Positions 1-10,862 of a stretch of DNA of 43,928 nucleotides are shown in pieces. The notes beneath the pieces were generated by a model, which made no database searches, had not been told where the DNA came from, and was given only the letters and a program-made list of their open reading frames with translations. Position 1 is the stretch's first letter; every line of letters starts with the position of its first letter. The DNA comes from Candidatus Izemoplasma sp. (GTDB lineage Bacteria; Bacillota_I; Bacilli_A; Izemoplasmatales; Izemoplasmataceae), in the NCBI GenBank assembly GCA_007117625.1, contig SKGE01000032.1, positions 1 through 43,928 on the forward strand, in the 5' to 3' direction. A program made the position numbers and the translations under genes.

Positions 1-38
1 ATCGTACCTAAGCCTGTGATTACTACACGTCGTTTCAT
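1..38 (-). CDS. fabF: Start of beta-ketoacyl-ACP synthase II, cut by window edge
   Basis: Only the first 12 codons are inside the window. They translate to MKRRVVITGLGT, the typical N-terminus of 3-oxoacyl-ACP synthase II, which elongates acyl-ACP with malonyl-ACP. The ATG overlaps the last base of the fabG stop codon (TAATG), so translation is probably coupled and fabF continues the fatty-acid operon to the left. The identification rests on this short motif plus position after fabG, a very common arrangement. The catalytic residues are outside the window. Confidence 0.8.
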   Translation of the reverse strand, partial: MKRRVVITGLGT

Positions 39-778
39 TAAATCATCCCTCCATTAACACTGATCACTTGTCCTGTAATATATGATGCTTTTTCACTTGC
101 TAAAAATAGTGCTGTCTCAGCAACTTCAGATGCTTGACCGAGTCTGTTCAAAGGAATTTGTCCCAAGTAACTATCTTTTACAGCTTGAGGGAGATTTTCA
201 GTCATTTCTGTATCAATAAATCCTGGAGCAATAGCATTCACAGTAATGTTTTTCTTGCCAAACTCTTTTGCCCAAGATTTAGTAATGCCATTGATGGCTG
301 CCTTTGAAGCTACATAATTCGCTTGACCTGGATTTCCAATTAAACCGACAACACTAGAAATATTCATGATCCGTCCGTGTTTTTGCTTCAACATCATGCG
401 ACAACTGTGCTTCACCATGTTCCATGCACCTTTAAGATTCACTGCTATAACCTTATCAAAGTCATCTTCTTGCATGCGCATCATTAACTGATCTTTTGTA
501 ATCCCTGAGTTGTTAATTAAAACATCCAGCCCGCCAAAAGCTTCTACGGTAGTTTTCACTAGCATTTCTGCTTCTTGATAGTTTGATACATCCGCTTTTA
601 CAGCAATCGCTTTTCCTCCTGCTGATTTGATCAACTCAACCACAGCTTCTGCTTGGTCTTTACTTGATTGATAGTTCACAACCACAGATGCTCCTTGCTG
701 ACCAAAAGCAGTAGCGATAGCTTTACCTATACCCCTAGACGCACCTGTCACAAGTACTGTCTTATCTTTAAAGTCCAT
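38..778 (-). CDS. fabG: 3-oxoacyl-ACP reductase
   Basis: Cytoplasmic short-chain dehydrogenase (246 aa, normal length) that reduces 3-oxoacyl-ACP with NADPH in the fatty-acid elongation cycle. The cofactor loop GASRGIG is at residues 12-18. The catalytic Ser142, Tyr155 and Lys159 lie in the usual S-S/YxxxK arrangement, and a PGxIxT-like stretch (APGFIDTEM) follows. The NNAG motif reads NNSG (residues 89-92), a mild variant. A ribosome-binding site AAGGAG precedes the ATG. It lies one base after the fabD stop and overlaps fabF, so it is an internal gene of the fab operon. Generic SDR enzymes look alike; the operon position makes FabG the firm call. Confidence 0.95.
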   Translation of the reverse strand: MDFKDKTVLVTGASRGIGKAIATAFGQQGASVVVNYQSSKDQAEAVVELIKSAGGKAIAVKADVSNYQEAEMLVKTTVEAFGGLDVLINNSGITKDQLMMRMQEDDFDKVIAVNLKGAWNMVKHSCRMMLKQKHGRIMNISSVVGLIGNPGQANYVASKAAINGITKSWAKEFGKKNITVNAIAPGFIDTEMTENLPQAVKDSYLGQIPLNRLGQASEVAETALFLASEKASYITGQVISVNGGMI

Positions 779-779
779 A

Positions 780-1697
780 TCATCTCATCTCCTTATACCA
801 TTGCATAAAAGCTTCAAATGTTTGTTTGTCCTCAATATTGAAAACATCTAACTTTTTATCTATCTTTTTAATCAATCTTTTTAAAGTGTCTTTAGGACCA
901 ATTTCCACAAAGCAATCAAAACCGTCACGAATCATCGAACGAATCATTTTATCAAATAAAACTGGCGAGGTAATTTGGGAGACCATTTCTGATTTGATAT
1001 CATCCTTTGATCGTTCACCGATGGTGTTTAAATAAAGAGCATCTTTGACAGGATTAAGTTTAACATTTTTTACGTACTCCGCAAAATCTTTTGAAGCTTT
1101 TTCCATATAAGGTGTGTGGAACGCTCCGCTCGTATCCAGATGAATGGCACGTTTAATCCCGAACTCTGAAGCTTTAGCGACAAGCATAGACATCGCTTCT
1201 TTACTTCCTCCAACGACAATCTGTTTCTCGGCATTAACATTGGCAATGTAGGCATCATCGATAGAATCTACAAGCGCTTGAGCCTGTTCTAAAGAACCCA
1301 ATAAAGCGACCATACTCGTTTCTGCTTGCTTGGCTGCTTCATTCATAAAGTATGCCCGGTGAATAATCGTTCTTAATCCATCTTCAAAATCGAACACGCC
1401 TTGATCATAATAAGCACTGTATTCCCCCAGCGATAGCCCACTAGCACCTTGTGATGCAACGCCTGATGTAATGAGTAAATCTCGAATTGCAGCGCTCATA
1501 GCAAATATCGCAGGTTGAGCATATTGGGTATTTGATAGTTTATGTTGATCTGAAAACATAATCTTAGTCAATCTTTCTCCAAATATCTCGTCTGCCTGAC
1601 TCAACCGTTTTTTAACAATATCATAGGTTTCATACAAGTCTTTTCCCATTCCGACATATTGAGCCCCTTGACCCGAAAAGACAAATGCAATTTTCAT
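780..1697 (-). CDS. fabD: Malonyl-CoA:ACP transacylase
   Basis: Transfers malonyl from malonyl-CoA to the phosphopantetheine arm of ACP, supplying the elongation unit. The 305-aa protein has the N-terminal FSGQGAQ motif (residues 7-13), the nucleophile Ser89 in GLSLGEYSA, and a second motif GAFHTPYM carrying the catalytic His. The His usually found before the nucleophile (GHSLG) is Leu here, as in other Firmicutes. It lies 29 bases after fabH and ends with TGA one base before the fabG start. A GGTGG-type ribosome-binding site precedes the ATG. Confidence 0.96.
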   Translation of the reverse strand: MKIAFVFSGQGAQYVGMGKDLYETYDIVKKRLSQADEIFGERLTKIMFSDQHKLSNTQYAQPAIFAMSAAIRDLLITSGVASQGASGLSLGEYSAYYDQGVFDFEDGLRTIIHRAYFMNEAAKQAETSMVALLGSLEQAQALVDSIDDAYIANVNAEKQIVVGGSKEAMSMLVAKASEFGIKRAIHLDTSGAFHTPYMEKASKDFAEYVKNVKLNPVKDALYLNTIGERSKDDIKSEMVSQITSPVLFDKMIRSMIRDGFDCFVEIGPKDTLKRLIKKIDKKLDVFNIEDKQTFEAFMQWYKEMR

Positions 1698-1726
1698 CTT
1701 ATTTTACCACCTTTCAGTGCTTAAAA

Positions 1727-2692
1727 CTATAGTTCAATTAATGCGCCACCCCAAGTGAGTCCCGCCCCAAAAGCAGCGGTGATAAAAATATCTCCAGGTT
1801 TCAAGATATTGCCTCGTATCGCTTCATCAATCGCTAATGGAACGCTTGCTGCTGAAGTATTCCCATACTTCTCTATATTCATATACATTTTAGAGATAGG
1901 AAACTTTAAAGTTCTCGACGCTTTATCGATAATTCTTTTATTGGCTTGGTGTGCAACGATGTATGATAAATCTTTGATGTCTAAGTTTGAGCGCTCTAAC
2001 AAAGTTCTTACAACCTTCGGTAAGACTGTCGTCGCAAACTTAAAGACATCTGAACCTTGCATTTTAAGGAATGGTCGGTCTTGTTGTTCTGTTTTAAAAT
2101 TTTTCTTCAATGGATATCCATCCATGGTCAAAAAACCTTCGACATCCCCTTTCGCGTAGGTTAAAACATCTTTAATCATTGGTTTTTCACTTTCTCCTAT
2201 CACCATCGCACCGGCTGCATCCCCAAACAAAACACAGGTATTTCGATCAGTATAATCTGTGATTTTAGTCAAAATTTCTGCACCAATAATGAGTGCTTTT
2301 TTATAAGCGCCGCTACGAATCATTTTATCGGCAATATTTAAAGCATAAATGAAGCCACTGCATGCTGCGTTTATATCAAACGCTGTAATTGTATCGAAAC
2401 CTAATCGTCTTTGTAGAATTTGTGATACCCCTGGAAATGGTTTATCGCTAGTCACTGTTGCAACAATCAATAAATCAATCTCATCCGGTTTCACCTGTGC
2501 TGCTTCTAAGGCTTTCAAGGCAGCTTGATAAGCGAGCTCTGATGTGTTTTCATTTTCACTCATCCGTCTTTCTTTGATACCCGTTCGTGATTGAATCCAT
2601 TCATCATTGGTATCTACTAATTTTTCTAAGTCAGCATTTGTTACGACTTTTTGAGGAACATATGACCCGGTTCCTAAGACTTTCGTATACAT
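1727..2692 (-). CDS. fabH: 3-oxoacyl-ACP synthase III
   Basis: Initiates fatty-acid synthesis by condensing an acyl-CoA primer with malonyl-ACP. It is 321 aa, typical for the family. The Cys-His-Asn triad is present: Cys111 in NAACSGF, His248 in VAHQAN and Asn278 in YGNTSAAS. The start codon overlaps the accA stop by one base, which suggests translational coupling to the acetyl-CoA carboxylase genes. Primer preference (acetyl or branched) cannot be judged by eye. Confidence 0.96.
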   Translation of the reverse strand: MYTKVLGTGSYVPQKVVTNADLEKLVDTNDEWIQSRTGIKERRMSENENTSELAYQAALKALEAAQVKPDEIDLLIVATVTSDKPFPGVSQILQRRLGFDTITAFDINAACSGFIYALNIADKMIRSGAYKKALIIGAEILTKITDYTDRNTCVLFGDAAGAMVIGESEKPMIKDVLTYAKGDVEGFLTMDGYPLKKNFKTEQQDRPFLKMQGSDVFKFATTVLPKVVRTLLERSNLDIKDLSYIVAHQANKRIIDKASRTLKFPISKMYMNIEKYGNTSAASVPLAIDEAIRGNILKPGDIFITAAFGAGLTWGGALIEL

Positions 2693-3648
2693 TATTTTTC
2701 AACCCCTTTTAGGTTTTCATAATTAAAACGTTGAAAAAACCCGATGTTGCGATATTTGGCATATCTTTCCGTTTTAATCTCATAGTGGCTCATTGGATGA
2801 TAACTTCGCAAACTTCTTTCGATGACAGTTCGCATCGATTCATAGACCAATTTAGAGTCATAGTGTGCCCCGCCAATCGGTTCTTTAATGATACCATCGA
2901 TGACTTCAAGTTCTTCAAGGTCATAACTTGTTAACTTCATCACTTCAGAAGCCGCTTTTGCTTTAGTAGCGTCTTTCCATAGTATACTTGCATACCCTTC
3001 AGGAGATAGTATCGAATAAATACTATTTTCTAACATGTAAACACGATTTCCCATACCAATCGCTAAAGCACCACCTGAACCACCCTCACCGATGATGATA
3101 GCGATAATCGGGACACCTAAGTCACTCATCTCATAGAGATTTTTAGCGATGGCTTCACCTTGACCGCGAGCTTCAGCGCCTAAGCCTGGATAAGCCCCCG
3201 GTGTATCAATTAAGGTAATAATCGGTCGATTAAACTTCTCCGCTTGTCTCATCAGACGCTTCGCCTTGCGGTAACCCTCAGGATGTGGCATGCCAAAGTT
3301 ATAAGCAATGTTTTCATCGGTTGTTTTTCCTTTTCTCTGTCCGATTACCGTCACTGGAATATTGTTAAGCATTGCGATTCCACCGATAATCGCTTGATCA
3401 TCTGCGAATCCACGATCTCCGTGAAGTTCGATGAAATCATCAAAAACATGGTGAATATAATCCTTTGCGGTAGGGCGTTTAGGATGCCTTGCTAGTAAAA
3501 CACGATCCCAACTTGATAAGTTTGACATCGATTTTACTTTATAAGCTTCGATGGTTTTTTTAATTTCTTCTATTGATTTTTCATCATCTAATCTTCGTAA
3601 CTCTTCTTCAAGTTTTTGAAGTTTCTTTTCTTTTTGCAAAATATCCAT
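2692..3648 (-). CDS. accA: Acetyl-CoA carboxylase, carboxyltransferase alpha subunit
   Basis: With AccD forms the carboxyltransferase that moves CO2 from carboxybiotin on AccB to acetyl-CoA, giving malonyl-CoA. The 318-aa chain has the N-terminal coiled-coil segment (residues 3-40) and the crotonase-like core with [18 protein letters not shown] and the glycine-rich [13 protein letters not shown] motif. It overlaps accD upstream by one base and fabH downstream by one base. Length and motifs match Firmicutes AccA. Confidence 0.97.
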   Translation of the reverse strand: MDILQKEKKLQKLEEELRRLDDEKSIEEIKKTIEAYKVKSMSNLSSWDRVLLARHPKRPTAKDYIHHVFDDFIELHGDRGFADDQAIIGGIAMLNNIPVTVIGQRKGKTTDENIAYNFGMPHPEGYRKAKRLMRQAEKFNRPIITLIDTPGAYPGLGAEARGQGEAIAKNLYEMSDLGVPIIAIIIGEGGSGGALAIGMGNRVYMLENSIYSILSPEGYASILWKDATKAKAASEVMKLTSYDLEELEVIDGIIKEPIGGAHYDSKLVYESMRTVIERSLRSYHPMSHYEIKTERYAKYRNIGFFQRFNYENLKGVEK

Positions 3649-4541
3649 TATGCATACGCTCCTTTCTTATGCATACGCAATAAAAGATGTAACGTGTCTT
3701 TCATCTCGTGTCGGTGCACAACCTTATCTATCATGCCTTTTTCTAACAAAAACTCAGCTCGCTGAAAGCCTTCTGGCAATGACTGTTTGATCGTCTGCTC
3801 TATTACGCGTGGCCCAGCAAATCCAATCAGAGCCTTAGGTTCTGCCAATATAACGTCTCCAAGCGAGGCGAAAGAGGCGGTAACGCCACCGGTTGTAGGA
3901 TGGGTTAGCACACTTATAAAGAGCAATCCTTGGCGGTGCAGTTTTCGAATCGCACCACTTGTTTTAGCCATTTGCATCAAACTGTAAATACCTTCTTGCA
4001 TGCGTGCGCCACCAGAGGCTGTAAAAATAATCAATGGCAGTTTTTTATATAGAGCGTACTCAATGCTTTTTGTGACTTTTTCACCGACCACACTGCCCAT
4101 GCTTCCCATCATAAAATAACTATCCATGATTCCAATAACGCATGGTTCCGAATGGATTTCAGCATAGCCATAAACATAGGCCTCATCCATCTTCGTTTTA
4201 TCCTTATAACTCTGAAGTTTTTCCTCATAACCTTCTTGAAAAAGCGGATTTAAAGTAATATATCCTAAGCCTTTTTCAACAAATGTATGTGGGTCGACCG
4301 TCATTGAAATACGATCGATCGCACGAATTCTAAAATGGTTCTGACAGTTGGGACAGACGAGCTTGTTGGCAAGCATCTCTTTTTGAGAGAATGTCTTACC
4401 ACAAGCAGAACATTTATCGTATAATCCTTCAGGAACATCTGGCGTTTTGACTTGATGCATCGGTTTCTTTTTATACCCTGTTAATTGATTACGAAATTGT
4501 TTCTTTTTCAAAAATGCTTTTTGCAAGGCCTCACGTTTCAT
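3648..4541 (-). CDS. accD: Acetyl-CoA carboxylase, carboxyltransferase beta subunit
   Basis: Partner of AccA in the carboxyltransferase. The 297-aa protein has the N-terminal zinc ribbon Cys44-x2-Cys47 and Cys63-x2-Cys66, then the crotonase-like core with SGGARMQEG and TTGGVTAS motifs. The ATG lies 11 bases inside the end of accC, with an AAGGA site about 10 bases upstream, so expression is probably coupled to accC. The N-terminal ~40 residues before the zinc ribbon are basic. Confidence 0.97.
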   Translation of the reverse strand: MKREALQKAFLKKKQFRNQLTGYKKKPMHQVKTPDVPEGLYDKCSACGKTFSQKEMLANKLVCPNCQNHFRIRAIDRISMTVDPHTFVEKGLGYITLNPLFQEGYEEKLQSYKDKTKMDEAYVYGYAEIHSEPCVIGIMDSYFMMGSMGSVVGEKVTKSIEYALYKKLPLIIFTASGGARMQEGIYSLMQMAKTSGAIRKLHRQGLLFISVLTHPTTGGVTASFASLGDVILAEPKALIGFAGPRVIEQTIKQSLPEGFQRAEFLLEKGMIDKVVHRHEMKDTLHLLLRMHKKGAYA

Positions 4542-5883
4542 AAGTCAACAATCCTTCCAAATTTGCAGCGATAAATCCAGTATCAAAATCTCCTTTTACA
4601 AAGTCTGGATGCATTAAAATCATCGTTAAAAACGACTGATTTGTTGGGATGCCTTCAATCACTAGCTCTTCTAATATTGAGCGCATTTTCCGTATCGCAT
4701 CCAATCGACTATATCCATGGGCGATCACTTTCCCAATCATTGAGTCGTAAAACGGTGGTATTTCATAATCTGTATAGATCCCAGAATCAAAACGAATCCC
4801 TAATCCTTGAGGAACATGCAACATTTCAATAAGTCCTGGATTTGGTCTAAAGTTATGTTTTGGATCTTCTGCATTAATTCTTACCTCGATGGCATGGCCA
4901 TTGAAGGTAATATCTGATTGCTCATGCTTCAAGTGTTTTCCACCAGCTATTCTCAGTTGTTCACGAACAATATCAATTCCAGTAATCATCTCAGTAACGG
5001 GATGTTCTACCTGAATTCTAGTATTCATCTCAATAAAATAAAAACCGTGCTCATCAACGACAAACTCGATAGTTCCCGCATTCACATAATTCACATGTCG
5101 CGCAGCTTTTACTGCAGCTTCATACATCGCATTTCGCATCGTATCAGGTAAGCTGCTTGGTGCTTCTTCAATAACTTTTTGATTTCTTCTTTGAATACTA
5201 CAATCACGTTCACCCAAATGTAGTACATTACCATAACGATCTGCAAGTATTTGAACTTCGATATGGCGTGGATTTGTAATTAGTTTTTCAATATATACAC
5301 CATCGTTTGTAAAAGCTGCTTTCGCTTCTTGCTTAGCAGCATAATAGGCTTTCTCAAACTCACTTTCGTGGTGAACAATACGCATTCCTCGACCGCCTCC
5401 ACCAGCGCTCGCTTTAATGAGTAATGGGCAACCAATCTCTGCCAGGACTTGTTTTCCTTCTTCAAGACTTACTTCACCCTCACTACCTGGTACCACAGGA
5501 ACTTCAGCTTCAATCATAAGCTTTTTAGCCATCGCCTTATCTCCCATCTTTTCAATCACACTGGCATCAGGTCCTATAAAGATAATTCCAACATCTTCGC
5601 AAAGTTTTGCAAAAGTACTATTTTCACTTAAAAAACCGAATCCAGGGTGAATGGCTTCGGCACCAGTATTAACAGCAGCACTAATAATGTTCTCCATGTT
5701 TAAATAGGAAGCAGATGCAGCATTTCCACCTATGCATACCGCTTCATCTGCAATATGAACGTGTAAGCTATCTTTGTCCGCTAAACTATATACAGCAACC
5801 GTTTCAATCCCCAATTGTTTACAGGCACGGATGATACGAACCGCTATTTCACCGCGGTTAGCAATTAACACGCGCTGTAACAT
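4531..5883 (-). CDS. accC: Acetyl-CoA carboxylase, biotin carboxylase subunit
   Basis: ATP-dependent carboxylation of the biotin on AccB. At 450 aa it has the expected size for a free biotin carboxylase. It has the N-terminal domain (LIANRGEIAVRIIRAC), the ATP-grasp glycine loop KASAGGGGRGMR, and the active-site segment FIEMNTRIQVEHPVTE. The start overlaps the accB stop by one base and the 3' end overlaps accD by 11 bases. It lacks a fused biotin-carrier or carboxyltransferase domain, so it belongs to acetyl-CoA carboxylase and not to pyruvate carboxylase. Confidence 0.97.
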   Translation of the reverse strand: MLQRVLIANRGEIAVRIIRACKQLGIETVAVYSLADKDSLHVHIADEAVCIGGNAASASYLNMENIISAAVNTGAEAIHPGFGFLSENSTFAKLCEDVGIIFIGPDASVIEKMGDKAMAKKLMIEAEVPVVPGSEGEVSLEEGKQVLAEIGCPLLIKASAGGGGRGMRIVHHESEFEKAYYAAKQEAKAAFTNDGVYIEKLITNPRHIEVQILADRYGNVLHLGERDCSIQRRNQKVIEEAPSSLPDTMRNAMYEAAVKAARHVNYVNAGTIEFVVDEHGFYFIEMNTRIQVEHPVTEMITGIDIVREQLRIAGGKHLKHEQSDITFNGHAIEVRINAEDPKHNFRPNPGLIEMLHVPQGLGIRFDSGIYTDYEIPPFYDSMIGKVIAHGYSRLDAIRKMRSILEELVIEGIPTNQSFLTMILMHPDFVKGDFDTGFIAANLEGLLTYET

Positions 5884-6320
5884 CAGGCAATCTCCAATAC
5901 AACCTGGTCATACATCACCATATCACCATTCTGTACATGAATTTTTTTCACAATACCATTTTTCGGTGCAGTGATTTCATTCATAACTTTCATAGCTTCA
6001 ATGATAAACAATGTATCGCCTTGTTTAACTTGCTGTCCCTCGCGAACAAAGGGTGGTTGATCCGGTGCTGGTGCTTCGTAAAATGTTCCAACTAGCGGGG
6101 CATTAACCGGTGTGAAATTACTAGTCGTCTCGTCTGCTTTTAAAGGCTGTTGGTCTTGAACAACTTCACGCGTTGTTTGAGGTTCAACAACTTTACTTAT
6201 CACTTGATGTTCCGTCGGTTTTTCAAGCTCTATCGTTACATCTTCTTTTACCAAACGTATTTTTGATAAAGAAGATTCTTCAAACATTTTTATAATTGTT
6301 TTTAACTCTCTATTATTCAT
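5883..6320 (-). CDS. accB: Acetyl-CoA carboxylase, biotin carboxyl carrier protein
   Basis: Carries the biotin that shuttles CO2 between AccC and AccA/AccD. The 145-aa protein has a helical N-terminus, a variable linker (about residues 35-75) and the C-terminal biotinyl domain with EAMKVMNEI. Lys111 is the attachment site. The Val after the Lys replaces the more usual Leu. The biotin ligase that would modify it (birA) lies about 560 bases upstream on the same strand. A ribosome-binding site GGAGGTTGAC precedes the ATG; the gap to acpP is 46 bases. Confidence 0.97.
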   Translation of the reverse strand: MNNRELKTIIKMFEESSLSKIRLVKEDVTIELEKPTEHQVISKVVEPQTTREVVQDQQPLKADETTSNFTPVNAPLVGTFYEAPAPDQPPFVREGQQVKQGDTLFIIEAMKVMNEITAPKNGIVKKIHVQNGDMVMYDQVVLEIA

Positions 6321-6366
6321 GTGTCAACCTCCTCATAAAATAAAAGAGAAAATAAAGATTCGTTCT

Positions 6367-6591
6367 TTACTTTACTTTCTCAATATAATCGATGACATCC
6401 TTAACCGTTTTTAGTTTTTGAGCTTCGGAATCGCTAACCGTAATGTCAAATGCATCTTCTAAAGCCATAATAAGTTCAACAACATCTAATGAATCCGCAC
6501 CTAGGTCATCGATGATATTCGCATCCATAGTTACGGCATCTTCTTCAACACCTAGTTCTTCAACAATAAGTGTTTTTACTTGTTCAAACAT
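6367..6591 (-). CDS. acpP: Acyl carrier protein
   Basis: Small acidic carrier (74 aa) whose phosphopantetheine arm holds the growing acyl chain. The attachment motif LGADSLDVVEL is present, with the modified Ser in GADSLD. The chosen ATG (6591) gives the normal ACP N-terminus MFEQVKTLIVEELG and has a strong AAGGAGGTG site 7-8 bases upstream. The frame stays open for 45 more codons upstream, but that part contains the promoter and is not ACP-like. acpP is the first gene of the fatty-acid operon, so high expression of ACP is expected. Confidence 0.96.
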   Translation of the reverse strand: MFEQVKTLIVEELGVEEDAVTMDANIIDDLGADSLDVVELIMALEDAFDITVSDSEAQKLKTVKDVIDYIEKVK

Positions 6592-6613
6592 ACAAAACAC
6601 CTCCTTGAAGCTC

Positions 6614-6642
6614 ATTATATCGACTCTACGTAATTTAGTCAA
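6614..6642 (-). promoter_or_regulatory. Promoter of the acpP-acc-fab operon
   Basis: Read on the minus strand: -35 TTGACT (6637-6642), a 17-base spacer, and -10 TATAAT (6614-6619). This is almost perfect for the housekeeping sigma factor. Transcription should start near 6607, leaving a leader of only about 15-20 bases that begins just before the acpP ribosome-binding site. No other strong promoter was seen between here and fabG, which supports one long operon. Confidence 0.85.
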
Positions 6643-6647
6643 TATAT

Positions 6648-6660
6648 TTTGATATTCAAA
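6648..6660. promoter_or_regulatory. FabT-like palindromic operator
   Basis: The palindrome TTTGATATTCAAA (TTTGA-N3-TCAAA) ends five bases upstream of the -35 box of the fatty-acid promoter. FabT, the MarR-family repressor of fatty-acid genes in streptococci and lactococci, recognises a box with the same TTTGA-N3-TCAAA core. The match and the position suggest a fatty-acid regulator site. No regulator gene is encoded in the window, and the site could belong to an unrelated protein. Confidence 0.5.
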
Positions 6661-6751
6661 TTGTTCGATATGCAAGATTTCCGTTCGCACACGCACTTGT
6701 ATACAATCATATGTTTTTATACACATACAAAATCTTCTCCCTGTTCGAGTA

Positions 6752-6795
6752 TAAAAAAGAGCTTAGAAGTCTTTATTAAGACCTTAAGACTCCTA
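6752..6795 (-). terminator. Intrinsic terminator after birA
   Basis: On the minus strand a 10-bp stem (6786-6795 with 6764-6773, one G-U pair in RNA) closes a 12-base loop. It is followed within a few bases by a T6 tract (plus-strand A run 6753-6758). It lies about 85 bases downstream of the birA stop and upstream of the acpP promoter, so it separates the two transcripts. Confidence 0.65.
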
Positions 6796-6879
6796 GAAAA
6801 TATTTGTTAGGTTATTCATCTTGTTATAGTTCGCATTCTAACAATACTCAATATATGCGATTTGTTTATTTTATAATTT

Positions 6880-7569
6880 TTACAAATAAAAGAATTTCAA
6901 CTTAAAACAAGGAATATTGAGTGAATCCTTATGATTCTCAATCGTGCATGTGAAACTTGGTGAGATATCCGTTAAAAAATAGAGATTTTCTAAATATTTT
7001 GTATATTGTCTGCGTTCTAAGAGTTTTTCTTTAAAATTAGCAAACACATTTTTTTGATCAACCTGTTGATTATATACCGAAACAAAAGTATCAAACAATG
7101 GCTCTAAAATAACATATTTTTGTGTTAGTTTATATAATGAGGTTGCCTTCTCATCGTATTTTTTAGGGTTCTTTTCATTGATGTTAATGCCGACACCGCA
7201 GATATGATATATTTGGTTTCCTTTGGTGACTGTTTCGATTAACATTCCAGCTATTTTTTCATCTTCTACATAAATATCGTTTGGCAACTTTATGCTTGCG
7301 TTTATCCCGAACTGATCGAAGATTTCACAGAGTGCTAGTGCAACTCCAATAAACAGCCTATTAGATATATTTTTATCAGATCTAATCATAAAACTGAAGG
7401 TGAGGTTTCGCCCACCAGTAGTATGCCAAGGATTACCTCTACGTCCTCTACCTTTTGTCTGAGTAATAGCCCGAAGCGCATCACCATTTTGAAACGCATC
7501 TAAGTTCTCTTTCATATGCGTATTCGTTGAAGCTAGGCTATCGACAGTTGATTGTCTTGTTATTTTCAT
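6880..7569 (-). CDS. birA: Biotin--[acetyl-CoA-carboxylase] ligase
   Basis: Activates biotin with ATP and attaches it to the AccB lysine. The 229-aa protein has the biotinoyl-AMP loop GRGRRGNPW (residues 40-48), the IKLPNDIYV segment and GVGININ, and covers catalytic plus C-terminal domains only. The N-terminal winged-helix DNA-binding domain of Bacillus and E. coli BirA is absent, so it should not act as a repressor. An AAGGTGAT site precedes the ATG. It is a separate unit next to the acc-fab operon, a functional link. Confidence 0.93.
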   Translation of the reverse strand: MKITRQSTVDSLASTNTHMKENLDAFQNGDALRAITQTKGRGRRGNPWHTTGGRNLTFSFMIRSDKNISNRLFIGVALALCEIFDQFGINASIKLPNDIYVEDEKIAGMLIETVTKGNQIYHICGVGININEKNPKKYDEKATSLYKLTQKYVILEPLFDTFVSVYNQQVDQKNVFANFKEKLLERRQYTKYLENLYFLTDISPSFTCTIENHKDSLNIPCFKLKFFYL

Positions 7570-7587
7570 TCATATCACCTTATATTT

Positions 7588-7616
7588 ATAATACTCAAGG
7601 TTACATGCATAATCAA
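7588..7616 (-). promoter_or_regulatory. Promoter of birA
   Basis: Minus strand: -35 TTGATT (7611-7616), 17-base spacer, -10 TATTAT (7588-7593), about 20 bases upstream of the birA ATG. It lies directly after the dps terminator, so birA appears to have its own transcript. Confidence 0.55.
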
Positions 7617-7618
7617 TA

Positions 7619-7642
7619 AAAAAAGCGCCGAAGCGCTTTTTT
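7619..7642 (-). terminator. Intrinsic terminator after dps with TTCG tetraloop
   Basis: A perfect inverted repeat AAAAAAGCGC / GCGCTTTTTT (7619-7628 and 7633-7642) starts two bases after the dps stop codon. On the minus strand the loop is TTCG closed by a C-G pair, an especially stable RNA tetraloop, and a T6 run follows. The A/T flanks make it formally bidirectional. Confidence 0.9.
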
Positions 7643-7643
7643 A

Positions 7644-8084
7644 CTATTTTAATGCTGATTCAATGAACCAAAGTTCTTTGTCATAGCCTGCAACATGATC
7701 TTCCATCATACCGACAGTCACAAAGTCTCCTGCTTCATCCGCGATGTTACGGATATCTGTTGCGAGTTTACGTGCTTTCTCAAGCTCATCTTTTACGATT
7801 TCATAAACTTCTGGAATTTGATAATCTCTTACTTCTAATTCTTTGACTTTTGTTACTTCTAAATATGAAGCTAATGATGCTAATGGATACTCTCCCACCA
7901 TTTTCATACGCTCTGCAACTTCGTCAAATTTTTCAAAGAAATCATCGTACATTTTTTCTAAGTAGACATGAACAGGTTCAAAGCGTTCCCCTACTACGTT
8001 CCAGTGCATGTTGTGGAATTTTACGTTTAATACAGCTAAGTCTGCTACGTATTGATTCATCAATGTTTTTTGTTCTTTATTCAT
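7644..8084 (-). CDS. dps: Dps-family ferritin-like protein
   Basis: Mini-ferritin of 146 aa that probably forms a 12-mer storing oxidised iron and protecting DNA from peroxide. The N-terminal helix carries HNMHWNVVG, followed by the metal-ligand segment YDDFFEKFDEVAER. These are the His and Asp/Glu ligands of the inter-subunit ferroxidase site. The N-terminus has no long basic tail, so DNA binding is not assured. It has its own promoter and terminator, and an AAAGGAGG site precedes the ATG. No PerR-type operator was recognised. Confidence 0.93.
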   Translation of the reverse strand: MNKEQKTLMNQYVADLAVLNVKFHNMHWNVVGERFEPVHVYLEKMYDDFFEKFDEVAERMKMVGEYPLASLASYLEVTKVKELEVRDYQIPEVYEIVKDELEKARKLATDIRNIADEAGDFVTVGMMEDHVAGYDKELWFIESALK

Positions 8085-8114
8085 ATGTAATTCCTCCTTT
8101 AATTATTCATGAAT

Positions 8115-8142
8115 ATTATAACATATACGGAGTGGTTTGCAA
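8115..8142 (-). promoter_or_regulatory. Promoter of dps
   Basis: Minus strand: -35 TTGCAA (8137-8142), 16-base spacer ending in TGT, and -10 TATAAT (8115-8120), giving an extended TGnTATAAT. It lies immediately after the atpC stop codon and about 30 bases upstream of the dps ATG. Confidence 0.7.
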
Positions 8143-8144
8143 CC

Positions 8145-8537
8145 CTAACGCTTTGAGGCTTGGGCCTCTTTTATGCTTTTCTTTAGCTCTTTTTCAGCTT
8201 TTAGAAAATCCATAGTTCTTTGACGATTTTCATCAAGACGCTCTTTGCGAACATCGTTTAAATGTTCCATCGCACTGTCTTTGTTTAACCCAACATGAGC
8301 TTCTTGTGCGATCACATTTATAAAGTTATCTTGTTGTTCTAAAACGCCATTGATAATAACTGTAAACAGCTGTTTGGTATCCTTGATCATTTTTATGTAA
8401 CCAACGTCAATGGTAGATATAATTGGTGCGTGGTTATTTAAAACAGCATAATCCCCATTATTTTTTGAGCTAACCACGATGTAATCTACCTCTTCATTAT
8501 ACAAAACACCACTCGGTGTAATAACTGTGAGTTTCAT
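8145..8537 (-). CDS. atpC: ATP synthase epsilon subunit
   Basis: Last gene of the ATP synthase operon; the central-stalk subunit that contacts the c ring and can inhibit ATP hydrolysis. The 130-aa protein has the N-terminal beta sandwich (MKLTVITPSGVLY, VLNNHAPIIS) and a basic helical C-terminus. It starts four bases after atpD. A GC hairpin overlaps the end of the gene but has no T tract, so termination may occur further on. Confidence 0.95.
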   Translation of the reverse strand: MKLTVITPSGVLYNEEVDYIVVSSKNNGDYAVLNNHAPIISTIDVGYIKMIKDTKQLFTVIINGVLEQQDNFINVIAQEAHVGLNKDSAMEHLNDVRKERLDENRQRTMDFLKAEKELKKSIKEAQASKR

Positions 8538-8541
8538 TTAA

Positions 8542-10850
<2,309 letters not shown>

Positions 10851-10862
10851 CGTACCACCTCC

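Noticed and set aside
6592-6726. Upstream extension of the acpP frame by 45 codons
   Set aside because: It covers the -35, -10 and ribosome-binding site, is not ACP-like, and ACP has normal length from 6591.
8147-8170. GAGGC/GCCTC hairpin at the end of atpC as the ATP synthase terminator
   Set aside because: No T tract follows on the minus strand; the bases are also codons of atpC.
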